From contig NZ_LR027855.1 of the NCBI RefSeq assembly GCF_900607235.1, forward strand, positions 149,821 through 213,820: a stretch of 64,000 nt of DNA, in the 5' to 3' direction. The notes beneath the pieces were generated by a model that was not told the DNA's origin, made no database searches, and was given only the letters and a program-made list of their open reading frames with translations. This DNA comes from Olivibacter jilunii. GTDB lineage: Bacteria; Bacteroidota; Bacteroidia; Sphingobacteriales; Sphingobacteriaceae. This document shows, piece by piece, positions 1-7,977 of the stretch. The position numbers were made by a program, and so were the translations under genes. The stretch's first letter is position 1. Every line of letters starts with the position of its first letter.

Positions 1-236
1 GTAGAAATATTTTATTATTATCTATTATGTTTTAATGATTTTAATAAGTAAAAAAATACAATATCAATTCTGTATGTGTATTTGCTTTTTTCACATATTT
101 TTTAGTTTAATTTTTAAATGAAAAACGTAAGAAAAATGATATTTTTAAATTATTTCAATTTTTTTCGGCTTATATTGATATATTTTTATTGCAAATGCGA
201 TTTTATTTGCTTAAAATTAGCAAAAAATAAGAATAT
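1..236. other. AT-rich upstream region
   Basis: Non-coding, very AT-rich stretch before the first operon, with long A and T runs. A short inverted repeat (gcaaat at 191-196, atttgc at 205-210) lies 27 bases before the first ATG. I find no exact TAnnTTTG promoter element, so the promoter of the operon is not located. The region may continue to the left of the window. Confidence 0.5.
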
Positions 237-1682
237 ATGTCAAATGATCATTTTCTGAACGAATATGTGTATCATGAAAATACTTGGGATGAGATGTATG
301 ACTCTAAAAACATCCGTCATCAATATAGTCATGTTTTCTCGATGCTTAAAAACCTTGACGTGGATAGCATGAGCAATCGGCATCGTTTAGCGGGAGAATT
401 GTTCTTAAATCAAGGCATTACTTTTACAGTTTACAACAATAATGAAGGAATTGAGCGCATCTTTCCTTTTGATATTATCCCCAGGATTATCACGGGTGCT
501 GAATGGGAAGAAATTGAAAAGGGCATTATTCAGCGTTTAAAAGTGCTAAATCTATTTCTAAAGGATATTTATCATGAACAACAGATATTACGTGACGGTA
601 TCGTTCCTGCGGAGCTAATTGCCAGTTGCCCACATTATACCAGAGAAGCTTACGGTATCAGGGTCCCTTACGATATCTATGTTCACATTTCCGGGATCGA
701 TTTGATACGCGGAAGCGATGGCAAATTTTATGTATTGGAAGACAATCTTCGTACGCCTTCCGGGGTGAGCTACATGTTAGAAAACCGTGAAGTAACGAAG
801 CGAATTTTTCCTGATATTTTATCCTCATCGAATGTTCGGAGCGTTACCCACTACCCTACGCTCTTACATGAAGTTTTACTTAACTTGATTTCTTCTCAAG
901 TATCTGATCCATATATAGTTATATTAACACCTGGGATTTTTAATTCGGCTTATTACGAACACACCTTCCTGGCAAAACAAATGGGCGTTGATCTTGTAGA
1001 AGGCCGGGATTTGGTAGTCGATAATCATAAAGTATACACGAAAACGACCAAAGGTCTTAAACAGGTAAATGTCATCTATCGAAGAGTGGATGACGAGTTT
1101 TTGGACCCACTCGTATTCAAGCAAGACAGCTTACTTGGCGTGCCTGGTTTACTGAGTACTTACCGGAAAGGCAATGTGGCTATCGTCAATGCAGTGGGAA
1201 ACGGCGTAGCCGACGACAAAGCAGTATATGCTTATGTCCCCGAAATGATTAAATATTACCTGAATGAAGAGCCGATATTAAACAACATTCCTACCTATCA
1301 GCTCAGTGATCCGGAAGTGCTTAAATATGCTATTTCAAATATAGATAACCTCGTTATAAAAAACACCAATCAATCGGGCGGCTATGGTATGATTATGGGA
1401 AACGCGATCAGCGAACGAGAATGGCTAAAAGCCAAAAGCGAGATTGAAAAAAATCCCCGCAATTATGTTGCCCAGCCCATTATTCAATTAAGTACGGTTC
1501 CATGTTTTATTAATGGCAAGATTCAACCTCGCCATGTCGACCTTCGCCCTTATGCCTTATACGGTCCACAGGGAATCAAATTAGTTCCCGGAGGCTTGAC
1601 TCGCGTTGCCTTAACGGAAGGGTCGCTTGTTGTAAATTCGTCGCAAGGTGGAGGTAGTAAAGACACGTGGATTATTGACTAA
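237..1682 (+). CDS. circularly permuted ATP-grasp protein (DUF404/DUF407)
   Basis: 481 residues, matching the circularly permuted ATP-grasp type 2 family (old DUF404 plus DUF407). Seen directly: a glycine-rich nucleotide loop (NQSGGYGMIMG, about residues 380-390), RHVDLRPYALYG with likely metal and substrate residues, and the diagnostic C-terminal block with PGGLTRVAL followed by SSQGGGSKDTWI. ATP-grasp enzymes ligate a carboxylate to an amine through an acyl-phosphate; the substrate of this family is unknown. It is the first gene of a three-gene set with the alpha-E and transglutaminase-like genes (gaps of 13 and 10 bases), the standard arrangement, which suggests that the products make or process a peptide-like molecule. 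No signal peptide, so probably cytoplasmic. Family assignment is firm; function is inferred. Confidence 0.9.
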   Translation: MSNDHFLNEYVYHENTWDEMYDSKNIRHQYSHVFSMLKNLDVDSMSNRHRLAGELFLNQGITFTVYNNNEGIERIFPFDIIPRIITGAEWEEIEKGIIQRLKVLNLFLKDIYHEQQILRDGIVPAELIASCPHYTREAYGIRVPYDIYVHISGIDLIRGSDGKFYVLEDNLRTPSGVSYMLENREVTKRIFPDILSSSNVRSVTHYPTLLHEVLLNLISSQVSDPYIVILTPGIFNSAYYEHTFLAKQMGVDLVEGRDLVVDNHKVYTKTTKGLKQVNVIYRRVDDEFLDPLVFKQDSLLGVPGLLSTYRKGNVAIVNAVGNGVADDKAVYAYVPEMIKYYLNEEPILNNIPTYQLSDPEVLKYAISNIDNLVIKNTNQSGGYGMIMGNAISEREWLKAKSEIEKNPRNYVAQPIIQLSTVPCFINGKIQPRHVDLRPYALYGPQGIKLVPGGLTRVALTEGSLVVNSSQGGGSKDTWIID

Positions 1683-1695
1683 TTAATCATCCGAT

Positions 1696-2631
1696 ATGTT
1701 AAGTCGCATTGCAGATTCATTATTCTGGTTAAGTAGATATATGGAGCGCGTTGAAGAAATGCTTCGTGTTGCCAGAACTCATTATATCTATTCTTTAGAT
1801 AAGAACATCAACAGTGGAACATGGAAACCGATTTTGCAGGTATATACTGATTTACCGGAGGATAAGGCTCAGGTATTTGAAAACGACACCTATGCGGCAC
1901 TTCATTATTTGCTGTTAGATAACAACAACGAAAATTCCGCGAAGAACATCATTCAAAAAGCACGTGAAAATGCCCGTGGTATACAAGACCATATTACTCG
2001 AGAAGTTTGGGAAGAAGTTAATTCCATTTATCATCTTATCAACCGGCCTTTCGTAAAACTAAAACTTGCTAGTGCAGACGCGTTGGAGATTATCGATTTA
2101 TTTTTAAAGCACAGCATGATGTATGCAGGTGTTGCAGATGTAACGATGCAAAGAGGAATCGGATGGAACGTCATGAAGCTCGGCAAATTTGTTGAAAGAG
2201 GAATCGAAACTCTTATATTAACCGATAAACAATGTGCGCTTCATAACTACGATTTATACAAGGAACTTGATATCACCAGTTGGAGATTTCTCCTCTTATC
2301 TCTTGCGGGTTATGAAGCATATCTAAAAACCTATCGAAGCACCAAACACAATCAACAAATTCTCCATCAGGTCATCTTTAATGCGGATTTTCCACATTCG
2401 GTATTGTATTGCCTAAATCAGATTGAACGATCGTTAGCCGTACTTGTGAAGGAAAACACCAATCCTGAAGTACCTGAACTGTTACGAAGTTTCGGGCGAA
2501 TTCACAGTCGCATACGCTTTATGGATCCCGCATCGCTACCATCCACGGATATCCAATCTTTCTTCTTAGAGCTTAAACGTAAGCTACAAGACTTCAACGC
2601 CAAACTCAAACTGTTATTTTTTTCCTATTAA
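1696..2631 (+). CDS. alpha-E domain protein (DUF403)
   Basis: 311 residues, all-helical. It opens with the family signature LSRIADSLFWLSRYMERVEE, containing the conserved W, RY and ER positions. Alpha-E proteins are almost always encoded beside circularly permuted ATP-grasp and transglutaminase-like genes, as here, 13 bases after the ATP-grasp stop and 10 bases before the transglutaminase start. Comparative genomics of amidoligase systems proposed that they take part in forming or handling a peptide product, but no activity is established. No signal peptide or membrane segment is seen. Length is normal for the family. Confidence 0.88.
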   Translation: MLSRIADSLFWLSRYMERVEEMLRVARTHYIYSLDKNINSGTWKPILQVYTDLPEDKAQVFENDTYAALHYLLLDNNNENSAKNIIQKARENARGIQDHITREVWEEVNSIYHLINRPFVKLKLASADALEIIDLFLKHSMMYAGVADVTMQRGIGWNVMKLGKFVERGIETLILTDKQCALHNYDLYKELDITSWRFLLLSLAGYEAYLKTYRSTKHNQQILHQVIFNADFPHSVLYCLNQIERSLAVLVKENTNPEVPELLRSFGRIHSRIRFMDPASLPSTDIQSFFLELKRKLQDFNAKLKLLFFSY

Positions 2632-2641
2632 AAGATTCATC

Positions 2642-3586
2642 ATGGCAATATACACCATTTCCCATATCACCAGGTACACCTACGAAAATCCGGTTATTGA
2701 GAGCATTAATGAGATACGGATCTTTCCTTTCATCTGCAAAGAGCAAGAGCTGTTGAATCAAGAACTCAACATCAGCTTCTCCCCGATCCTTCATATTTAT
2801 ACAGATTATTGGAAAAATAAAGTCGCTACTTTTTCAATCCTACATCCGCATCAGGAGCTTATTATCGAAAATCAGTTAACAGTTCGCACCACTTCATCGA
2901 ATCTAATTCAGGTAAATTTTCATAGCGGTTTTGAACAACTCCATCATGAAACAACTAACAATTTGAATTTAATTGAACTGACAAAACCGGAAAAAATACG
3001 GAATCAACACCTTATCGACGGGATTGTAATTAAATTGACAAACGAAGGTTTAAGTGTTGCTGAAACCATCGAACGATGCAGCAGTTACATTTTTAAACAT
3101 TTCAAATATGTTCAGGGTATTACGGACATTGAGACGACTGTAGACGAAATATTACAGCACAAAGCAGGCGTTTGTCAAGATTTTGCGCACGTAATGCTTC
3201 AAATCTTAAGAACTTTAAAGATCCCTTCCCGATATGTAAGTGGTTACATCTGTCCAAACAAAACCGGGATGCGCGGTGAAGGTGCAACCCATGCTTGGGT
3301 TGAAGCTTATATACCACAGTTTGGATGGGCCGGTATTGACCCAACCAATAACACATGGGTAACCAATTATCACGTTAAATTAGCAATAGGAAGAAACTTC
3401 AAAGATTGCTCACCGGTTAAAGGTACTTTCCGTGGTAATTGCCATCAATCGCTTTCCGTTCGTGTATCCATTCACTATGAAGACGGAAAGCTATTCGAGC
3501 AAACGAACGCAGTAAAAAGACGCGATCCCCTGTTTATAGCCGGCTATGAAGATACCAACTTGATGGGAAACCAGCAACAACAATAG
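2642..3586 (+). CDS. transglutaminase-like cysteine protease-fold protein
   Basis: 314 residues. The N-terminal part (about 1-160) is the bacterial transglutaminase-like N domain. The catalytic core follows, with the Cys in HKAGVCQDFAHV (about residue 179), the His in GATHAWVEAY and the Asp in GIDPTNN, a complete Cys-His-Asp triad. In this context such enzymes are thought to cleave or transfer an amide bond in the product made by the neighbouring ATP-grasp enzyme. No signal peptide. It closes the three-gene operon. Its TAG (3584-3586) directly touches the stop codon of kdsA on the other strand (3587-3589), so no room is left for a terminator outside coding sequence. Confidence 0.88.
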   Translation: MAIYTISHITRYTYENPVIESINEIRIFPFICKEQELLNQELNISFSPILHIYTDYWKNKVATFSILHPHQELIIENQLTVRTTSSNLIQVNFHSGFEQLHHETTNNLNLIELTKPEKIRNQHLIDGIVIKLTNEGLSVAETIERCSSYIFKHFKYVQGITDIETTVDEILQHKAGVCQDFAHVMLQILRTLKIPSRYVSGYICPNKTGMRGEGATHAWVEAYIPQFGWAGIDPTNNTWVTNYHVKLAIGRNFKDCSPVKGTFRGNCHQSLSVRVSIHYEDGKLFEQTNAVKRRDPLFIAGYEDTNLMGNQQQQ

Positions 3587-4402
3587 CTACCTAATCGCCT
3601 CCCTGATTCGGGTCAGTTGTATTAACAAATCTTCCAGATAATTCAGGTGCAGCATATTAGCTCCATCCGACTTAGCGTTAGCAGGATCGGGATGCGTTTC
3701 AATAAACAAGCCATCGGCGCCTACCGCTACGGCCGCTTTGGCTATGGTGCCAATCAGTTCCGGCTTTCCTCCCGTTACGCCGGATGCTTGATTCGGCTGT
3801 TGCAATGAATGCGTACAATCCATCACTACGGGAACGTTAAACGATCGCATTGTAGGGATTCCTCTGAAATCTACAATCAAATCCTGATAGCCAAAGGTAT
3901 TCCCTCTATCAGTTAATATTACTTGTTGATTACCGGTTTCGATAACCTTGTCAACCGCAAACCGCATGGAATCAGCTGATAAAAACTGTCCTTTTTTAAT
4001 ATTAACCACTTTACCCGTTTTTCCGGCAGCGACTAACAATTCCGTTTGTCTACATAGAAAAGCAGGAATTTGCAAGACATCCACATACTCGGCGGCCATC
4101 GCGGCCTCATGTGTTTCATGAATATCAGTAACAACCGGAACGCCAAACGTATCCCGTACCTTTTTTAGGATTTTTAATGCCTTTTCATCACCTATTCCTG
4201 TGAAAGAATCAGATTTGGAACGGTTTGCCTTTCTATAGGAACCTTTGAAAATATAAGGAATTTTCAGTTTGTCAGTAATGCCTACAATTTTGTCTGCTAT
4301 CGACAAAGCCATGTCTTCTCCCTCGATGGCGCATGGGCCTGCCATTAGAAAAAAATTGCCGGAATCCGTATGCTTGATCCCAGCTATTGTGTTTATTGTC
4401 AT
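3587..4402 (-). CDS. kdsA: 3-deoxy-8-phosphooctulonate synthase (Kdo-8-P synthase)
   Basis: 271 residues. Condenses phosphoenolpyruvate with arabinose 5-phosphate to Kdo 8-phosphate, for the lipopolysaccharide inner core; cytoplasmic. Seen: AGPCAIE near the N terminus, KGSYRKANRS, the LTDRGNTFGY block, and DCTHSLQQPN. The Cys at residue 24 in GPCAIE is the position that binds metal in the metal-dependent class (as in Aquifex), where E. coli KdsA has Asn, so this is probably the metal-dependent form. The next enzyme upstream in the pathway, kdsD, lies at 6831-7796 on the other side of recQ. Its stop codon abuts that of the convergent transglutaminase gene. Confidence 0.96.
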   Translation of the reverse strand: MTINTIAGIKHTDSGNFFLMAGPCAIEGEDMALSIADKIVGITDKLKIPYIFKGSYRKANRSKSDSFTGIGDEKALKILKKVRDTFGVPVVTDIHETHEAAMAAEYVDVLQIPAFLCRQTELLVAAGKTGKVVNIKKGQFLSADSMRFAVDKVIETGNQQVILTDRGNTFGYQDLIVDFRGIPTMRSFNVPVVMDCTHSLQQPNQASGVTGGKPELIGTIAKAAVAVGADGLFIETHPDPANAKSDGANMLHLNYLEDLLIQLTRIREAIR

Positions 4403-4438
4403 TTCTTTCGTTTTAAGTTTTAAGTTGTCAGTTGCACA

Positions 4439-4530
4439 AGACGCAAGCTAGCTGTAGGCTATAAGCTGTAAGCTCGCACGAGGCTAATCCTTACTCGCTA
4501 ACTATATCAATCTACTATTCAACCACTCGA
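4439..4530 (+). repeat. composite intergenic repeat, family I (copy 1)
   Basis: Lies between the kdsA start and the recQ stop. On the plus strand it shows the TAAGC part (gctataagctgtaagct near 4458) and then the 'ctactattcaaccactcgac' type part next to the recQ stop. Short member; the 'cattggctaat' part is missing. The plus-strand order defines orientation X used for the other copies. Confidence 0.6.
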
Positions 4531-4544
4531 CTTTTTACTATCGA

Positions 4545-6734
4545 CTAATTCCCCAACTCAGACATAAATTTAATTCGCATGAGTTGTATTTCCTCAAAAG
4601 TATAGTCTTCGGTTCCTAAATCCTTTAGTGCTACGTCAATAGAGTCAACTTCAGCTGTACGGAAATAGTCGAAAACCTCATCTTGACGGTCAAGATCAAT
4701 CATTTCATCGATAAAGTAGTTTAAATTCAATTTGGTACCCGAATTAACAATGGATTCCACCTCCTTTAATACATCTTCGTATGACAGCCCTTTAGCAGAA
4801 GCAATATCATCCAAACCGATCTTTCTATCAATATTTTGAATAATGGAAACCTTTAAAGCCGACTTATTAGCCGTTCCTTTAATAACCAAGTCTACCGGAC
4901 GATCAATATCATTCTCCTCAACATAGCTTTTGATTAGCGAAACAAACTGACTCCCGAATTTAGCAGCCTTTCCCGCCCCTACTCCATGGATCTGTTTCAA
5001 TTCGTCTAAAGTTATCGGATAATGCGTACACATTTCTTCCAGCGATGGATCTTGAAAAATAACGAATGGAGGAAGTCCCTTACTTTTTGCAATTTTCTTT
5101 CGCAGGTCCTTAAGCATCTGCAAGAGCTGTGTATCCAAAGCACCTCCACTCTGTGCCGGTGTCTCATCCCCTTCTTCGTCTGCTTTCTCCATTGGATTAT
5201 TCAAGTAAAACTTAACACTATAGGGGTTTTCAATATAGTCTGCCCCCGTTTTGGTTAACTTTAGCAATCCATAATTGTCAATATCCTTGTATAAATAGTT
5301 ATTCAATACCGCCTGCCTAAGCAAAGACTTCCAATAGATCACCCCTTGCTCTTTTCCAGTACCAAAAAAAGGATGAATATCATGTTTGTAAGAAGACACA
5401 GGCTGGTTATTTTGACCGATCATCACATTCGTAATATGAAAGTCATCAAATTTTTCTCCCTGTTCTTTGATAAAGGATAAAGTCTTATGCAACGATTCTT
5501 CAGCATCAAATTGCGTACGATGGCTATTACAATTATCGCACATGTTATTGCAGCCGGCCTCATTGAAGTTCTCGCCAAAGTAATGTAATATCTGCTTTCT
5601 CCTACACACAGAGGATTCGGAGTAATCGATCACCTCCTTCAATATTTGGGTACCGATTTCCCTTTCAGAAACCGGTTTATCCTTCATGAATTTAGTTAAT
5701 TTTTCGATATCCTTTTCCGAATAAAAGGCAATACAAACGCCTTCCCCTCCGTCGCGTCCGGCACGGCCTGTCTCTTGGTAATAACCTTCCATGCTTTTTG
5801 GAATATCATGGTGAATAACATAACGGACATCCGGCTTGTCAATTCCCATACCAAAAGCAATGGTTGCTACAATAACTTCGACATCCTCCATCAGGAATTT
5901 ATCTTGTGTCTCAGCTCTTGTCTTTGCATCCAAACCCGCGTGATAAGGAAGAGCGGAAATACCATTAATATTAAGCACTTCGGCGATCTCTTCCACCTTT
6001 TTACGACTTAAACAATAGATGATACCGGATTTGGAAGGGTTATTTTTTATAAATTTTACAATTTCCTTAACGACATTTTTCTTAGGTCGTACCTCGTAAT
6101 ATAAATTAGGCCGATTGAATGAGGACTTGAATAAGGTCGCATCATTCATTTGCAAATTTTTCCGTATATCAGATTGTACCTTCGGGGTGGCTGTAGCCGT
6201 CAAAGCAATAATCGGGATATTCTCCCCTATCCCGTTGATTACCTGCCTTATCTTGCGATACTCAGGTCTGAAATCATGTCCCCACTCCGAAATACAGTGT
6301 GCCTCGTCGACAGCAACAAACGAAACGGTAATTAATTTCAGGAATTCAATATTGTCTGTTTTTGCGAGGGATTCAGGTGCTACGTATAGAAGTTTTGTCT
6401 TCCCATCCAGTACATCCTGTTTAACCCTTGTAATTTCACTTTTATTGAGCGATGAATTTAGAAAATGAGCAATGCTATCTGCACCTCCAAATGCCCTTAA
6501 TTGATCTACTTGATTCTTCATCAGTGCAATCAATGGGGATATAACAACAGCGGTTCCCTCACTCATTAACGCCGGTAACTGATAACATATTGATTTTCCG
6601 CCACCGGTTGGCATTATTACAAACGTGTCCTTCTTTTGCAGAATATTGGTTATTATCGCCTCTTGATCTCCCTTGAAAGTATCAAAACCAAAAAAATTCT
6701 GCAAATTGTCAAATAATGTTTTTTCTATCTCCAT
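4545..6734 (-). CDS. recQ: ATP-dependent DNA helicase RecQ
   Basis: 729 residues. 3'-5' DNA helicase of recombination and repair. Seen: Walker A PTGGGKS (residues 42-48), DEAH box (143-146) followed by the aromatic-rich loop CISEWGHDFRPEYR, helicase motifs V-VI ending in YYQETGRAGRDG, the zinc-binding Cys set (CRRKQ...CNNMCDNC), and an HRDC domain around 530-610. It is about 120 residues longer than E. coli RecQ; the extra C-terminal part (610-729) looks helical and is, from memory, usual in Bacteroidota RecQ. It starts 96 bases from the divergent kdsD and stands between the two Kdo genes without an obvious functional link. Confidence 0.96.
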   Translation of the reverse strand: MEIEKTLFDNLQNFFGFDTFKGDQEAIITNILQKKDTFVIMPTGGGKSICYQLPALMSEGTAVVISPLIALMKNQVDQLRAFGGADSIAHFLNSSLNKSEITRVKQDVLDGKTKLLYVAPESLAKTDNIEFLKLITVSFVAVDEAHCISEWGHDFRPEYRKIRQVINGIGENIPIIALTATATPKVQSDIRKNLQMNDATLFKSSFNRPNLYYEVRPKKNVVKEIVKFIKNNPSKSGIIYCLSRKKVEEIAEVLNINGISALPYHAGLDAKTRAETQDKFLMEDVEVIVATIAFGMGIDKPDVRYVIHHDIPKSMEGYYQETGRAGRDGGEGVCIAFYSEKDIEKLTKFMKDKPVSEREIGTQILKEVIDYSESSVCRRKQILHYFGENFNEAGCNNMCDNCNSHRTQFDAEESLHKTLSFIKEQGEKFDDFHITNVMIGQNNQPVSSYKHDIHPFFGTGKEQGVIYWKSLLRQAVLNNYLYKDIDNYGLLKLTKTGADYIENPYSVKFYLNNPMEKADEEGDETPAQSGGALDTQLLQMLKDLRKKIAKSKGLPPFVIFQDPSLEEMCTHYPITLDELKQIHGVGAGKAAKFGSQFVSLIKSYVEENDIDRPVDLVIKGTANKSALKVSIIQNIDRKIGLDDIASAKGLSYEDVLKEVESIVNSGTKLNLNYFIDEMIDLDRQDEVFDYFRTAEVDSIDVALKDLGTEDYTFEEIQLMRIKFMSELGN

Positions 6735-6788
6735 TGTCCTTCCGAAAAATTAAAGAAAGGCTTATGTCTATTAATGTTTAAAATAACA

Positions 6789-6796
6789 TAAATTTG
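6789..6796 (+). promoter_or_regulatory. promoter -7 element for kdsD
   Basis: TAAATTTG matches the Bacteroidota -7 consensus TAnnTTTG exactly and ends 34 bases before the GTG start of kdsD, in the divergent recQ-kdsD gap. No good TTG is present 17-23 bases upstream, so the -33 part is weak. Confidence 0.45.
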
Positions 6797-6830
6797 CCTT
6801 AATTCTTACTAAAATTAATAAAAAATATCC

Positions 6831-7796
6831 GTGAAAACCAAATCCGACATTGAAAATATTGCCATTTCCGCACTTACATTAGAAGCCGAAGCGATCAGTA
6901 AACTGACAAAAAATATCAACGAAGATTTTATCAACACCGTACATGCCATACTCGATATAAAGGGCCGCGTAATTATTACAGGAATAGGTAAAAGTGCTAT
7001 CATCGCACAGAAAATTGTTGCCACCATGAACTCTACAGGAACACCGGCAATTTTCATGCATGCGGCAGACGCCATTCACGGAGATTTAGGGATGCTACAA
7101 CAAGAAGATATTGTAATAGCCATCTCTAAGAGCGGAAATACTCCGGAAATTAAAGTGCTTGTACCACTGCTTAAAAATTCCAACGCAAAGATAATCGCAA
7201 TGGTTGGAAATACAAAATCATATTTGGCTGAACAAGCCGATTTTATACTGGACACGACCGTGTCCAGAGAGGCTTGTCCCTTGAACCTGGCACCAACTAC
7301 CAGCACAACGGCCCAGCTGGCTATGGGCGATGCGCTCGCTATTTGTCTTCTGGAATGTCGATCTTTCACAAATGACGACTTTGCTAAGTATCATCCGGGG
7401 GGTGCGCTAGGGAAACGCTTATATCTCAAAGTAACCGATTTAGCGCGCCAGAATGCAAAGCCCGAGGTGAAAAGTGATACGCCTATTAAAGCTGTCCTGG
7501 TGGAAATAACCAAAAATCGATTAGGTGCTGTTGCCGTCGTGAACGATAAAAAAATAAGTGGGATTATCACCGATGGCGATATCCGTAGAATGCTCGAGTC
7601 GAATCAGGATATCGGGAAATTAAAGGCCGAAGATATCATGGGCAATAACCCCAAGGTGATTCAATACGATGAGCTGGCCGTTCATGCACTCAATATGATG
7701 CGAAACAATCATATCACCCAATTACTGGTAGTCCGCAATAATCAATATGATGGTATTGTCCATTTACATGATCTTTTGAATGAGGGGATTATTTAG
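6831..7796 (+). CDS. kdsD: arabinose-5-phosphate isomerase (KpsF/GutQ family)
   Basis: 321 residues, starting at GTG 6831. Interconverts ribulose 5-phosphate and arabinose 5-phosphate, the first step of Kdo synthesis. Order of domains: SIS sugar isomerase domain (about 40-175) with TGIGKSA and the AISKSGNTPE loop, then two CBS domains (about 205-320). The HPGGALGKRL block linking the domains is typical. Together with kdsA it provides Kdo 8-phosphate from ribulose 5-phosphate. An exact -7 promoter element lies upstream, and transcription can end at the 23-bp inverted repeat at 7917-7968. Confidence 0.94.
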   Translation: MKTKSDIENIAISALTLEAEAISKLTKNINEDFINTVHAILDIKGRVIITGIGKSAIIAQKIVATMNSTGTPAIFMHAADAIHGDLGMLQQEDIVIAISKSGNTPEIKVLVPLLKNSNAKIIAMVGNTKSYLAEQADFILDTTVSREACPLNLAPTTSTTAQLAMGDALAICLLECRSFTNDDFAKYHPGGALGKRLYLKVTDLARQNAKPEVKSDTPIKAVLVEITKNRLGAVAVVNDKKISGIITDGDIRRMLESNQDIGKLKAEDIMGNNPKVIQYDELAVHALNMMRNNHITQLLVVRNNQYDGIVHLHDLLNEGII

Positions 7797-7799
7797 TTT

Positions 7800-7916
7800 G
7801 TAGATGAGTGATGAATTACGCGATGTTAGACATCGGACGTAAAACATAAGATAGGAAGTCCTGATACCTGATACTTACCTGCCCGCCGGTAGGCAGGTGT
7901 CCTGATACTTGATACT
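7800..7916 (+). repeat. intergenic repeat, family II (copy 1)
   Basis: Follows the kdsD stop. Contains 'gttagacatcgga', 'ataagataggaagtc', two runs of 'cctgatac(c/t)tgatac', and between them a CCTGCC...GGCAGG palindrome (about 7878-7898). The same words recur, in part on the opposite strand, at 30436, 31130 and 33776. Confidence 0.6.
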
Positions 7917-7968
7917 TTAATCACAAAAAAAGCTGTTCCTGATGGGGAACAGCTTTTTTTGTGATTAA
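7917..7968. terminator. bidirectional terminator
   Basis: Perfect 23-bp inverted repeat (arms 7917-7939 and 7946-7968) with a 6-base loop. Each arm holds a run of seven A or T, so the hairpin gives a U-tract in both directions. It lies between the convergent kdsD and the TPR gene at 7978 and serves both. Confidence 0.9.
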
Positions 7969-7977
7969 TGCAGCTTC

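Noticed and set aside
191-210. gcaaat...atttgc inverted repeat before the ATP-grasp gene as an operator
   Set aside because: Six-base AT-rich arms occur by chance in such sequence; no regulator is near.
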